DNA of 64,000 nt, taken from assembly GCF_014205215.1 (NCBI RefSeq), contig NZ_JACHNC010000001.1, positions 9,048,501 through 9,112,500 of the forward strand. Direction: 5' to 3'. Shown one piece after another: positions 16,690-25,568 of the stretch; the stretch's first letter is position 1; every line of letters begins with the position of its first letter. The DNA comes from Actinoplanes lobatus (GTDB taxonomy: Bacteria > Actinomycetota > Actinomycetes > Mycobacteriales > Micromonosporaceae). The notes beneath the pieces were generated by a model that saw only the letters and a program-made list of their open reading frames with translations, had not been told where the DNA came from and made no database searches. The translations under genes and the position numbers were made by a program.

Positions 16690-18268
16690 CGACCGGCAGG
16701 CCCGGGTCGAGCGCGCCGTATTCCAGCGAGCGGTCCGGGCCCAGCCGCGACGCCACGAAAGCGTCCGCGATCTCCGCCGGGGCCTCCCGGATCAGCACCG
16801 CGCCCTGCAACCCCAGTGCCAGGGCCTCCACCACACGGCGCGCTGACGCCGGATCTCCCGCGGCCTTCGCGACCAGCTTCCGGGTCGCCGCCACATGACG
16901 ATCAAATTCCGGGTGTACGCCCAGAGCGCTCGCGAGCTCACGATCCACCGCCCCGACCGACTCCGGCTCCCGGGCCATCGCACGCAGCACGTCCAGCGCG
17001 ATCACGTTGCCGGAGCCCTCCCACACGGCCATGACAGGCTGTTCCCGGTAGCGCCGGGCCAGCGGGAACGCCTCGGTGTAGCCGTTGCCGCCGAGACATT
17101 CGAGCGCCTCGTAGGCGTGGTTCGGCCCGCGCTTGCAGACCCAGTACTTGCCGACCGCGGTGGCCAGCCGCCGGAACGCCACCGACTCGTCGTCGTCACT
17201 GTCGTACGCGGACGCCAGCCGCATCGCCGTCCACGTCGCCGCCTCCGCCTCCAGCTGGAGGTCGGCGATCACCGCGGTCATCGCCGGCTGGTCGATGAGC
17301 ACCGCCCCGAACGCACTGCGGTTCCGGACGTGCCAGGCCGCCTCGGCGACCGACTGCCGCATCCCGGCCGCGCTGCCCAGCACACAGTCCAACCTGGTCT
17401 GCGCGACCATCTCGATGATGGTGCGGACCCCGCGGCCCTCCTCACCGAGCAGCCACCCGACGGTGCCGTCCAGCTCGATCTCCGACGACGCGTTCGACTT
17501 GTTGCCGAGCTTGTCCTTGAGCCGCTGGATCCGGAAGACGTTGCGGTCGCCGCCGGGCAGCACCCGCGGCACCAGGAAGCAGGACAGGCCGCCGGGCGCC
17601 TGGGCGAGCACCAGGAAGGCGTCCGACTGCGGGGCCGAGCAGAACCACTTGTGCCCGGTCAGCCGCCACGTCCCGTCGCCCGCGCCGACGGCCCGGGTGC
17701 TGTTCGCCCGTACGTCCGAACCGCCCTGCTTCTCGGTCATCGCCATGCCGAAGATCGCCGACGTCTTGCCGGCGCGCAGCTCCGGGTCGTAGTCGCGGGA
17801 GAAGACCCGGGGCAGCCACTCGCCGGCCAGCTCGGGCGTGAACCGCAGCGACGGCACCACCGCGTGGGTCATGCTCACCGGGCAGGCGTGCCCCGGCTCG
17901 ATCTGCGCGAACAGCATGAACGTGGCGGCCCGGGCGACGTGCCCGCCGGGCCGCGGCTCGGCCCAGCAGCTGGTGTGCGCGCCGTTCTCGATCGCGGCGC
18001 CGATGATCCGGTGGTAGCCCGGGTGGAAGTCGACCGCGTCCACCCGGTGCCCCCACCGGTCGTGGCTCGAGAACACCGGCGGATGCGTGTTCGCCAGCTC
18101 CGCGTCCCGCTGGAAGTCACCCCGCCCCACCAGCGCGCCGACCCCGGTCAGGTGGCCGGTGGCCCAGCCCGCGCCGTAGCGGCCGACCGCCTCGGTGAGC
18201 GCCGGATGGGTCAGGTACTCGTTCACGTCCACCCGCGGCGGGGCCTGGTTCACGACGTCGTGGGTCAC
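16667..18268 (-). CDS. AidB-like acyl-CoA dehydrogenase
   Basis: 533 aa, longer than ordinary acyl-CoA dehydrogenases and matching E. coli AidB (~540 aa) in layout: N-terminal NQAPPRVDVNEYLTHPALTEAV and GAGWATGHL, FAD-domain FGMAMTEKQGGSDVRANST, LTGHKWFCSAPQSDAFLVLAQA, RIQRLKDKLGNKSNASSEIE, and the C-terminal ALECLGGNGYTE with the flavin/ADP loop. AidB binds DNA and protects against alkylation in E. coli; whether this copy does so or oxidises a branched or long acyl-CoA is open. It is the last gene of an operon after TetR and the thioesterase-patatin fusion (ATGA overlap), which points to lipid metabolism. Confidence 0.9.
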   Translation of the reverse strand: MTHDVVNQAPPRVDVNEYLTHPALTEAVGRYGAGWATGHLTGVGALVGRGDFQRDAELANTHPPVFSSHDRWGHRVDAVDFHPGYHRIIGAAIENGAHTSCWAEPRPGGHVARAATFMLFAQIEPGHACPVSMTHAVVPSLRFTPELAGEWLPRVFSRDYDPELRAGKTSAIFGMAMTEKQGGSDVRANSTRAVGAGDGTWRLTGHKWFCSAPQSDAFLVLAQAPGGLSCFLVPRVLPGGDRNVFRIQRLKDKLGNKSNASSEIELDGTVGWLLGEEGRGVRTIIEMVAQTRLDCVLGSAAGMRQSVAEAAWHVRNRSAFGAVLIDQPAMTAVIADLQLEAEAATWTAMRLASAYDSDDDESVAFRRLATAVGKYWVCKRGPNHAYEALECLGGNGYTEAFPLARRYREQPVMAVWEGSGNVIALDVLRAMAREPESVGAVDRELASALGVHPEFDRHVAATRKLVAKAAGDPASARRVVEALALGLQGAVLIREAPAEIADAFVASRLGPDRSLEYGALDPGLPVAKIAARA

Positions 18269-19692
18269 GGCTTCTCCTCCAGCAGGAAGGCGAGGTGTTC
18301 GCGGGCGGCGTCGGCGGCCGCGGTCCGGGCCGCGCGCAGCGCCACCTGGTCGCGTTCCAGCCGGCCGGGCAGCGGGTCATTGAGCCGCGGGGTCAGCGCG
18401 ATCGTGCTCAACCCGTGCGACCACCCGTCCCGGACCTGCTGCAACGTCTCCCGGTAGCGGTGCGGGCGGCCCCGGTAGGCGGCGGCCAGCTCCGGGTTGA
18501 GCCGCCGCAGGTAGCGCTCGACCACCACGTCGGCGGCGCCGTAGCCGGGCTGGGTGCCGGGCGGCCGGGTGGCCAGGACGATCGCGTGGGTGGCGCCCCG
18601 GGCGGCCGCGCTGACCACCGGCACCGCCTCGACGATGCCGCCGTCCAGCCAGCGCCGGCCCCGCCACTGGACCGGGTCACCGGCGAGCAGCGGCAGCAGC
18701 CCGGACGCGTGCAGGCTGTTGACCAGGTCGTCCCGGTCGGCGAAGTCGGACAGCGCCTCGGCGCGGCCGGTGTCCACATCGGTGGCGACCATGGCGAGGC
18801 GGCCCGCCCAGTCGGTGCCGGACGCCGAGCCGATGTCCAGCAGGTCGTCGACGTGGGAGACGATGCGCAGGCCGTCGATCACGGGGCGGCCCCGGGCGAT
18901 CCGGCGGACGTCGATGAACTCGGGCGAGGCGAAGACCTCGGCGTACGACTCGGCCATCGCGTTGGCGGCGCCGACGGCCAGGGCGGCGGCGTTCACCGCG
19001 CCGGCCGAGGTGCCGACGATCATGTCGATGTGTTCGAGGACGCCCTCCTGCTCGATGACGGCGGCCATCGCGGCGGAGACGATGCCGCGCATGCCGCCAC
19101 CCTCGATGACCAGGGCCACCGTGGCGCCGTCGTCGGTGTCGCCGGTGCGGCGCCGCTCCTTGAGCACCTCCTGGATCGTGGGGGTGCCGATGCGGCCCAG
19201 CCGTACGCTCGCCCTGTCGGTGGCCTTTGCCGCCCGCTCCTCCTGCGCGACCGTCCCCTCGGTCCGCTCCGGCTTCCGCTCCGGGGCCACGATCGTCCCC
19301 TGCGCGACCGCGACCAGGGTCTCGGTGCCGTCGTCGGCGATCGCGACCAGCTCGCAGCGGCAGGCGGCGCGGCGGCCCTCGGCGCGCATCACCATGCCGT
19401 TGGCGCGCAGCGTGCGGCCGCGCGCCGGGGCGATGTAGTCGACCGTCAGGCCGGAGGTGACCACGTCCGGGCCGAGGGCCGCGCCGCCGGCGAAGGCCAG
19501 CGCGCAGTCCGCGGCGTACGCCACGATCCCGCCGTGCACGGCGCCGTGATGGTTGGTGATCTCCGGGCGGATGTCGAGCTCGACGACGGCGCCCTTCTCG
19601 CTGAAGGAGATCAGCCGGGTGCCGAGCATCCGGGTGACGGATTGATCGGCCAGCACCCGCTGGGCGGTCCTCAGTGCGGTGGTCGTGCTCAT
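18265..19692 (-). CDS. Thioesterase-patatin fusion
   Basis: 475 aa. Residues ~1-135 are a PaaI-type hotdog thioesterase with the HHGAVHGGIVAYAADCALAF signature (His48-Gly55 region). After a charged linker (~136-185), residues ~190-420 form a patatin-like phospholipase: oxyanion loop EGGGMRG (197-203), nucleophile GTSAG (Ser229), catalytic Asp350 in LDGG. Both acyl-thioester and acyl-ester hydrolysis are therefore predicted in one cytosolic protein (no signal peptide). It overlaps TetR upstream and the acyl-CoA dehydrogenase downstream by 4 nt each. I do not know this two-domain order as a described enzyme. Confidence 0.9.
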   Translation of the reverse strand: MSTTTALRTAQRVLADQSVTRMLGTRLISFSEKGAVVELDIRPEITNHHGAVHGGIVAYAADCALAFAGGAALGPDVVTSGLTVDYIAPARGRTLRANGMVMRAEGRRAACRCELVAIADDGTETLVAVAQGTIVAPERKPERTEGTVAQEERAAKATDRASVRLGRIGTPTIQEVLKERRRTGDTDDGATVALVIEGGGMRGIVSAAMAAVIEQEGVLEHIDMIVGTSAGAVNAAALAVGAANAMAESYAEVFASPEFIDVRRIARGRPVIDGLRIVSHVDDLLDIGSASGTDWAGRLAMVATDVDTGRAEALSDFADRDDLVNSLHASGLLPLLAGDPVQWRGRRWLDGGIVEAVPVVSAAARGATHAIVLATRPPGTQPGYGAADVVVERYLRRLNPELAAAYRGRPHRYRETLQQVRDGWSHGLSTIALTPRLNDPLPGRLERDQVALRAARTAAADAAREHLAFLLEEKP

Positions 19693-20327
19693 CGCATTCC
19701 TCCAGACATCATCGGTACGCCGAGCGCGCGGAAGCAGAACGAGCGGATCCCGTCGACGACCGCGGTCTGGGTCTCCTCGGACGGCTCCGGGCTGTCCGGG
19801 CGGATCCAGCCGACCAGGGCCTCGGAGATCGCGCCCATCACCGCCGAGGAGGCGAGCCGCGGGTCCTGCGGGACGAACTCGCCACCGGCCAGACCGTCGG
19901 AGATGATCTGCTCGCCGATGTCGGCGTAGGACCGCCGGTAGACCAGCCGCTCCGCCTCGACCACCGGGCTGACCGGCTCGAACAGCAGGGCCCAGGCCAT
20001 CCGACGGCCGTGCAGGGCGCGGGTCGAGAAGATCCGGATCAGCTCGTCGATCCGCTCCGAGGCCCGCTGCCCGGCGTCCGAGACGGCGAGGCGGACCAGG
20101 TCGATCTCGTGGGTGGCGGCGCTGCGGAACACCTCGGCGAGCAGCCGGTCGCGGCCGTCGAAGTACGAGTACACCGATCCGACGCTGGCCTGACAGCGGG
20201 CGGCGATCGCGGCGACGGTGGCGGCCTTGAAGCCGTCCGCCGCGACGAGCGCCCGCGCGGCGCGCAGGAACCCGTCCCGCTTGTCCTCAGCGTTCTTCCT
20301 GGTCAATGCGGTTTGCCGGTATGGCAT
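19689..20327 (-). CDS. TetR-family regulator
   Basis: 212 aa. The N-terminal TetR helix-turn-helix reads GFLRAARALVAADGFKAATVAAIAARCQASVGSVYSYF, and the rest is an all-helical ligand domain with a TetR_C-like EIDLVRLAV start. It is the first gene of a three-gene lipid operon, each gene overlapping the next by ATGA. A perfect 14-bp palindrome 19 bp upstream of the ATG is the likely autoregulatory operator. An acyl-CoA or fatty-acid effector would fit the neighbours. Confidence 0.92.
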   Translation of the reverse strand: MPYRQTALTRKNAEDKRDGFLRAARALVAADGFKAATVAAIAARCQASVGSVYSYFDGRDRLLAEVFRSAATHEIDLVRLAVSDAGQRASERIDELIRIFSTRALHGRRMAWALLFEPVSPVVEAERLVYRRSYADIGEQIISDGLAGGEFVPQDPRLASSAVMGAISEALVGWIRPDSPEPSEETQTAVVDGIRSFCFRALGVPMMSGGMR

Positions 20328-20345
20328 CCGGAGGCCCCCAAGCTA

Positions 20346-20359
20346 TGAATCCGGATTCA
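20346..20359. promoter_or_regulatory. Perfect 14-bp palindrome, TetR operator candidate
   Basis: TGAATCCGGATTCA, perfectly self-complementary, 19 bp before the TetR ATG. Related half-sites GATTCAA follow at about 20392-20398. The size and position are typical for TetR operators controlling their own operon. Confidence 0.75.
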
Positions 20360-20412
20360 ATGCAAGGCAAGAAGTGAACCACGATTCAAAAGAAGGCCGC
20401 AAGCGGCCCCGG

Positions 20413-21561
20413 TCACGCCGACCGGGACTGGTAGGTGAGGACCAGCAGCAGCTCGAAGCGGGCGCGCGGGTCGTCCAGGTCGTCGCCGAGCAGCTCGCGG
20501 AGGCGGTTGAGGCGGTAGCTGACGGTCTGCGGGTGCACGAACAGCTCGGCCGCGACCGCCGAACGCGAACCCCAGTGCCGCAGCCAGCTCTCCAGGGTGA
20601 CCAGGAACGCCTCCCGCTGGCCGGCCCGCAGCCCGGCCAGCGGTGCGAGCCGCCGGGCGGTCAGCACCGGCAGCGCGGCCGGCTCCCCGCGCAGCGCCAG
20701 GACCGCGAAGTGGTCGTCGGCGAAGACCGGCTCGGCGCCGGGCGTGACCAGTTCGGCGGTCCGCTCGGCGAGCCGCACCGCCTGCGGCGCCTCGGTCCAG
20801 TGCAGGGCCGGGCCGACCACCGCCTCCCGGCCGTACAGCGCCTCGGTGAGCGCCGCCCGCTCGGCCCGTGGCCCGCCGCGCAGCAGCAGCACCGCATCCC
20901 GGCCGCGCTCGGCGACCACCCCGTCCGCGCCGAACCGGAACCGGGCGTCGCGGGCCTGGTCCGGCGGCAGCAGCACCGGGACCACGGTGTCCACGCCGGG
21001 CCAGCCGATCCCGGCGGCGGCCTCCCGGACCACCTCGGGCGAGCTGCCGCCGGTGAGCAGCAGGTCGGCCACCTGGCGGCGGCGCCGGTCCCCCTCGCCG
21101 GCCTGTTCGCGCAGCTGGCGGGCCAGACCGTCGGTGCAGGCGGTGGCCAGCTCGTCGATGAACGCGCTGGTGGCGTCGGACAGGTCGATCACCTCGGCGA
21201 CGCTGACCGGCCGCAACTCGCCGAGCGCCTCGGTGGCGGTACGCAGCAGCAGGCGGGAGGCGATCCGCAGGGAGGCGAGCAGGGTCTCCGGCCCGCGGTT
21301 CTCCCGGGCCTCGGCCGCGCCCAGGGCCACGAAGACCTCGCGGATCCGGGGCGGCAGCGCGGGCTCCCGGGTGCCGGCCAGGTCGAGGAACCGGTCCAGG
21401 GCCACCTTCACGGCGGTACGCACGTCGCGTTCGAACTTCTCCCCGGCCCCGGCGCCGGGGCTCTCCCGGACCGCCGTGGCGATGTCGCGGACGGCGGCGG
21501 GCAGGCGCGGGCGCATGGCGACGGCCAGATCGGTGGGCAGGTTCTGCCAGGGGGTGTTCAT
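20413..21561 (-). CDS. PucR-type transcription regulator
   Basis: 382 aa from the ATG at 21561; the frame extends 55 residues further upstream without family features. The C-terminal ~60 residues are the PucR HTH_30 domain (LESWLRHWGSRSAVAAELFV, then HPQTVSYRLNRLRELLGDDL). The middle resembles a GGDEF-like PucR domain and the N-terminus is helical (FIDELATACTDGLARQLREQ). It is divergent from the aldolase-aminotransferase fusion with a 127-bp intergenic region holding a palindrome. It most likely controls that pathway. Confidence 0.88.
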   Translation of the reverse strand: MNTPWQNLPTDLAVAMRPRLPAAVRDIATAVRESPGAGAGEKFERDVRTAVKVALDRFLDLAGTREPALPPRIREVFVALGAAEARENRGPETLLASLRIASRLLLRTATEALGELRPVSVAEVIDLSDATSAFIDELATACTDGLARQLREQAGEGDRRRRQVADLLLTGGSSPEVVREAAAGIGWPGVDTVVPVLLPPDQARDARFRFGADGVVAERGRDAVLLLRGGPRAERAALTEALYGREAVVGPALHWTEAPQAVRLAERTAELVTPGAEPVFADDHFAVLALRGEPAALPVLTARRLAPLAGLRAGQREAFLVTLESWLRHWGSRSAVAAELFVHPQTVSYRLNRLRELLGDDLDDPRARFELLLVLTYQSRSA

Positions 21562-21572
21562 CGTCCCCGATT

Positions 21573-21589
21573 TTGTCACCCGGTGATAA
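21573..21589. promoter_or_regulatory. Near-perfect palindrome in PucR/aldolase intergenic region
   Basis: TTGTCACC-C-GGTGATAA, 8-bp arms with one mismatch, 12 bp upstream of the PucR ATG and 100 bp before the aldolase start. It is an operator candidate; the binder is inferred. Confidence 0.5.
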
Positions 21590-21688
21590 ACCGACGATGG
21601 ATTCTTGCTGGTTCGCCGATGATGCTTCGTCCGGGGCTCGGGACGACGATGGACCCGTAACTCCCCCGCACGGATCGGAACCCCGCCT

Positions 21689-23908
21689 GTGAAACACCGT
21701 CTGTCCCGCCAGCACGTGGTCGACATGTGCCGGACGATGCTCGACCGCGGCTATCTCAAGGCGACCGAGGGCAACGTCTCGGTCCGGATCCCGGGTCACC
21801 AGCTCTATGCCGTGACGCCGAGCAACTACGACTACGACCGGATGCGGGTGGAGGACATCTGCATCGTCGACTTCGACGGCAAGCACGTGCCCGACCCCGG
21901 CGGCGCCGGCGGCCTGGTCCCGTCGATCGAGTGCGGCATGCACGCCAACGTCTACCGCGACCGGCCGGACGTGAACGCGATCGTCCACACCCACCAGCCG
22001 TATGCGTCGGCCCTCGCCTTCCTGCGCAAGCCGATCCCGGCGCTCACCGACGAGCAGGTCCGCTTCCTCGGCAAAGAGGTGGCGATCATCGACTACGCGC
22101 CGTCCGGCACCGGCTTCCTGGCGAAGAACGTGCGGAAGAAGGTGGCGAGCGGCGACAACGCGTTCATCATCGCCAACCACGGCGTGGTGGCGCTGGGCAC
22201 CGACCCGGATCGCGCGGTGTTCAACATGGCGCTGCTGGAGAAGGTGTCGATCGCCTACCTGATGGCGCTCACCTCGGAGGCCGGCAAGGTCTACACGATT
22301 CCGGACACGATCCGCGAGATCGCCTTCAGCAAGCTGAAGAAGGACGAGAAGCGGATCGCCGCGCAGATCACCGAGGCGGTCGAGCCGGTCCGGGTGCCGG
22401 AGGACGAGGAGCTGCCGTCCGCCGAGACCGAGGCCCCGCAGCAGTACGAGACGTCCGCGGACCTCGGCTACTCGATCAGCGAATACCTCGACGTCGACGA
22501 CACCCTGCGCCGGCTGAAGGCTCTCGTGGCCCAGCCGATGCGCGGGCTGCGCCACGACGCCCTGCTCGACACGCTGAACTACTTCGAGACCAAGTGCACC
22601 GCCAGCAAGGAGATCACCGAGCGGGCCAAGAAGCGGATCCCCGGCGGCGTCCAGCACAACCTGGCGTTCAACTACCCGTTCCCGCTGGCGATCGACAAGG
22701 CCGAGGGCGCCTACCTGACCGACCGCGACGGCAACGTCTACATCGACTTCCTCCAGGCCGGCGGCCCGACCATCCTGGGCAGCAACTACGCCCCGGTCAA
22801 CGAGCGGGTGGCCGAGGTGATCCGCGAGTCCGGGCCGGTCACCGGCCTCTTCCACGAGTACGAGCTGAAGCTCGCCGACATCATCCACCAGTACATGCCG
22901 CACATCGAGATGTACCGGTCGCTGGGCTCCGGCACCGAGGCGGTCATGGCGGCGGTGCGCGCGGCCCGGGCGTACACCAAGAAGAGGATGGTCATCAAGG
23001 TCGGCGGCGCCTACCACGGCTGGTCCGACACCATGGTCTACGGCCTGCGCGTCCCCGGCTCGTTCCGGATGAACGCCAAGGGCATCCCGTGGGGCGCCAC
23101 CGGCCGCACCCGGGAGGCGTTCCCGCACGACCTGGGCCTGCTCAAGCGCAAGCTGATCGAGAACAGGCTGCGCGGCGGCACCGCCGCGGTCGTGGTGGAG
23201 CCGCTCGGCCCGGAGTCCGGCACCCGCCCGGTCCCGAAGGGCTACAACGCCGCCGTCCGCAAGCTGTGCGACGAGTTCGGCGCACTGCTGATCTTCGACG
23301 AGGTGGTGACCGGCTTCCGGACCGGCCTGGGCGGCGCCGCCGGCTACTTCGGCGTGACGCCCGACCTGACCGTCCTCGGCAAGGCCGTCTCCGGCGGCTA
23401 CCCGATGGCCGGCGGGGTCGGCGGGCGAGCCGACGTCATGGCGGTCTTCGGCTCCGGGCTGGACGGCAAGCACGGCGCCCACATCCAGGTCGGCGGCACC
23501 CTGTCGGCGAACCCGCTGTCCTGCGCGGCCGGCTACTTCGCCATTCAGGAGATGGCCCGCACCAACGCGCCGGTGATCGCCGGCAAGGCCGGTGACCGGC
23601 TGACCCGCGGCCTCCAGCGCCTGATCGACAAGTACGGTCTGCCGTACGTGGCCTACAACCAGGGTTCGATCGTGCACCTGCAGTCCAGCGGCGTGCTGAT
23701 GCTCGACATGCGCAACCCGGTCAAGCTGTTCAAGGAGAACAAGGGCCGCAAGCAGGTGATGGAGCAGATGGGCGCGGCCTACGCCGCCCACGGCATCATC
23801 ACGCTGGCCGGCTCGCGGATGTACACGTCGATGGCCGACACCGACGAGGTCATCGACGACGCCCTCGCCCGGTTCGACCAGGTCTTCGCGCTGGTCGAGG
23901 GAGTGTAA
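21689..23908 (+). CDS. Class II aldolase fused to class III aminotransferase
   Basis: 739 aa, GTG start. Residues 1-~235 are a class II (zinc) aldolase/adducin domain with a complete metal site: Glu81 in PSIECGMH, His100 and His102 in VHTHQPY, His164 in ANHGVVALG. After a linker, ~residues 310-739 are a fold-type I PLP aminotransferase of the glutamate-1-semialdehyde-aminomutase branch: RIPGGVQHNL, GSGTEAVMAAVRAARAYT, KVGGAYHGW, LIFDEVVTGFR, PLP-Lys565 in TVLGKAVSGGYPMAGG. One chain could cleave a (phospho)sugar and transaminate the aldehyde, or the reverse. The substrate is unknown. It is followed without a gap by an FGGY kinase and controlled by a divergent PucR regulator. Confidence 0.92.
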   Translation: MKHRLSRQHVVDMCRTMLDRGYLKATEGNVSVRIPGHQLYAVTPSNYDYDRMRVEDICIVDFDGKHVPDPGGAGGLVPSIECGMHANVYRDRPDVNAIVHTHQPYASALAFLRKPIPALTDEQVRFLGKEVAIIDYAPSGTGFLAKNVRKKVASGDNAFIIANHGVVALGTDPDRAVFNMALLEKVSIAYLMALTSEAGKVYTIPDTIREIAFSKLKKDEKRIAAQITEAVEPVRVPEDEELPSAETEAPQQYETSADLGYSISEYLDVDDTLRRLKALVAQPMRGLRHDALLDTLNYFETKCTASKEITERAKKRIPGGVQHNLAFNYPFPLAIDKAEGAYLTDRDGNVYIDFLQAGGPTILGSNYAPVNERVAEVIRESGPVTGLFHEYELKLADIIHQYMPHIEMYRSLGSGTEAVMAAVRAARAYTKKRMVIKVGGAYHGWSDTMVYGLRVPGSFRMNAKGIPWGATGRTREAFPHDLGLLKRKLIENRLRGGTAAVVVEPLGPESGTRPVPKGYNAAVRKLCDEFGALLIFDEVVTGFRTGLGGAAGYFGVTPDLTVLGKAVSGGYPMAGGVGGRADVMAVFGSGLDGKHGAHIQVGGTLSANPLSCAAGYFAIQEMARTNAPVIAGKAGDRLTRGLQRLIDKYGLPYVAYNQGSIVHLQSSGVLMLDMRNPVKLFKENKGRKQVMEQMGAAYAAHGIITLAGSRMYTSMADTDEVIDDALARFDQVFALVEGV

Positions 23909-25501
23909 GTGGCCATTCCGCCGCAGATCCTGGCGATCGACCTGGGGACCTCGGGGATGAAGGCCGCGCTCGTCGCGGCCGACGGGACGGTGACCGGCTG
24001 GGCCGAACGGCCGGTCCCGCTGGTCGTCCTGCCCGGCGGCGGCGCCGAACAGGACCCGGTCGCCTGGTGGGACGCCCTCGCCGAGGTGGTCGCCGACCTG
24101 GGCCGCGACTTCCCGGATCATCTGCGCGCGGTGACCACCATCTGCTCGTCGACGCAGGGCGAGGGCACCATCGCGGTGGACGCGGCCGGCGAGCCGCTCA
24201 CCCGGTGCATCAGCTGGCTCGACATGCGTGGGGCCACCCACCTGCGGCGGCAGTTCGGCGGGTTCCCGGCGGTCGACGGCATCTCGGTGCGCCGGATCGC
24301 CAACTGGCTGCGGCTCACCGGCGGCATGCCGTCGGTGACCGGCAAGGACCCGGCCGCCCACATGCTGCTGATCCGCGACGACATGCCGGACGTCTACGCG
24401 AGGACGAAGACGTTCCTCAACGTCCTCGACTGGATCAACCTGAAACTCACCGGCCGCACGGTGGCGACCGTCGACTCGATCCTCACCTCATGGGTCACCG
24501 ACAACCGGAAGGCCCCCGCCATCCGGTACGCCCCCGCGCTGGTCGCCGCCAGCGGGATCGACGCGGACAAGTTCCCGCCGATCGTGGCATGCACCGAGGT
24601 GATCGGCACGCTATCCCCCCTGGCTGCCGATCACCTCGGCCTCCCCCGATCGGTGCAGGTCGTGGCGGGCGCCATCGACAACACGGCCGCCGCCATCGGG
24701 GCGGGCACCACCCGGGACAACGAGCCCCACCTCTACCTGGGCACGTCGTCCTGGATCGCCGCGCACGTACCGCGAAAGAAGACCGACGTGCTCACCGGCA
24801 TCGCGTCGATCCCGTGCGCCATCCCGGACCGCTACCTGATGACCGCGCTCCAGGCGACCGCCGGCGCCAACCTCACCTGGCTTCGCGACAAGATCGTGGA
24901 GTACGACGACCCGATCGTCAGCGCCGGCCACGTGAGCCGCGACGAGGGCACCATCTTCGACGCCTTCGACAAGATCATCCCGACGGTCCCGGCCGGCGCG
25001 AACGGCGTCCTCTACACCCCCTGGCTGTACGGCGAACGCGCACCGGTCGACGACCCGAACCTGCGCGCCGCGTTCCTCAACATCTCCCTCGACACCACCC
25101 GCTCCGACCTGCTGCGGGCCGTCTTCGAGGGCGTCGCGCTGAACACCCGGTGGCTGGCCAAGGCGGTCGACCGGTTCCTCGGCGCGCCGGTGGAGTCGAT
25201 GGTCATCACCGGCGGCGCGGCCCGCTCCGACTCGTGGTGCCAGATCTTCGCCGACGTGCTCGGCCACGAGATCCGCCGGGACGCCAACCCGGTGACCGTG
25301 AACGCCCGGGGCGCCGGCTGGATCGGCGCGGTCGGCGCCGGGATGATCGCGTTCGACGACATCCCGGCGCTGAGCCGCAACGATCACGTCTTCACTCCCG
25401 GGCCGGATCACGCCCGCTACGGCGAGATCTACGACATCTACCAGGATCTGCACAAACGCCTCGCGCCGGTCTATCGGCGGCTCAACCGCCCGGCCGGCTG
25501 A
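23909..25501 (+). CDS. FGGY-family carbohydrate kinase
   Basis: 530 aa, GTG immediately after the fusion gene's stop. Actin-like ATPase fold: PQILAIDLGTSGMKAALV (phosphate 1), the substrate/base region AGAIDNTAAAIGAGT with the catalytic Asp, and the adenosine motif VESMVITGGAARSDSWCQIF. It resembles xylulokinase-type members, but the substrate cannot be read from sequence. Together with the upstream aldolase it suggests kinase-then-aldolase breakdown of a sugar or polyol. It ends at a strong bidirectional terminator. Confidence 0.92.
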   Translation: MAIPPQILAIDLGTSGMKAALVAADGTVTGWAERPVPLVVLPGGGAEQDPVAWWDALAEVVADLGRDFPDHLRAVTTICSSTQGEGTIAVDAAGEPLTRCISWLDMRGATHLRRQFGGFPAVDGISVRRIANWLRLTGGMPSVTGKDPAAHMLLIRDDMPDVYARTKTFLNVLDWINLKLTGRTVATVDSILTSWVTDNRKAPAIRYAPALVAASGIDADKFPPIVACTEVIGTLSPLAADHLGLPRSVQVVAGAIDNTAAAIGAGTTRDNEPHLYLGTSSWIAAHVPRKKTDVLTGIASIPCAIPDRYLMTALQATAGANLTWLRDKIVEYDDPIVSAGHVSRDEGTIFDAFDKIIPTVPAGANGVLYTPWLYGERAPVDDPNLRAAFLNISLDTTRSDLLRAVFEGVALNTRWLAKAVDRFLGAPVESMVITGGAARSDSWCQIFADVLGHEIRRDANPVTVNARGAGWIGAVGAGMIAFDDIPALSRNDHVFTPGPDHARYGEIYDIYQDLHKRLAPVYRRLNRPAG

Positions 25502-25504
25502 CCT

Positions 25505-25542
25505 CCGGAGTGACGGCCCGCCGCCACGGGCCGTCACTCCGG
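25505..25542. terminator. Bidirectional hairpin terminator
   Basis: Perfect 16-bp stem CCGGAGTGACGGCCCG with its complement around a CCGCCA loop, between the convergent kinase and lipoprotein genes. There is no clear U-tract, as is common in actinomycetes. Confidence 0.85.
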
Positions 25543-25568
25543 TCAACAACGCCAGGGTCAGCGCCGGG

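Noticed and set aside
20357..24361. A 1334-codon minus-strand open frame over the aldolase fusion
   Set aside because: Antisense to a gene with complete aldolase and PLP motifs; composition is typical of GC-rich shadow frames.
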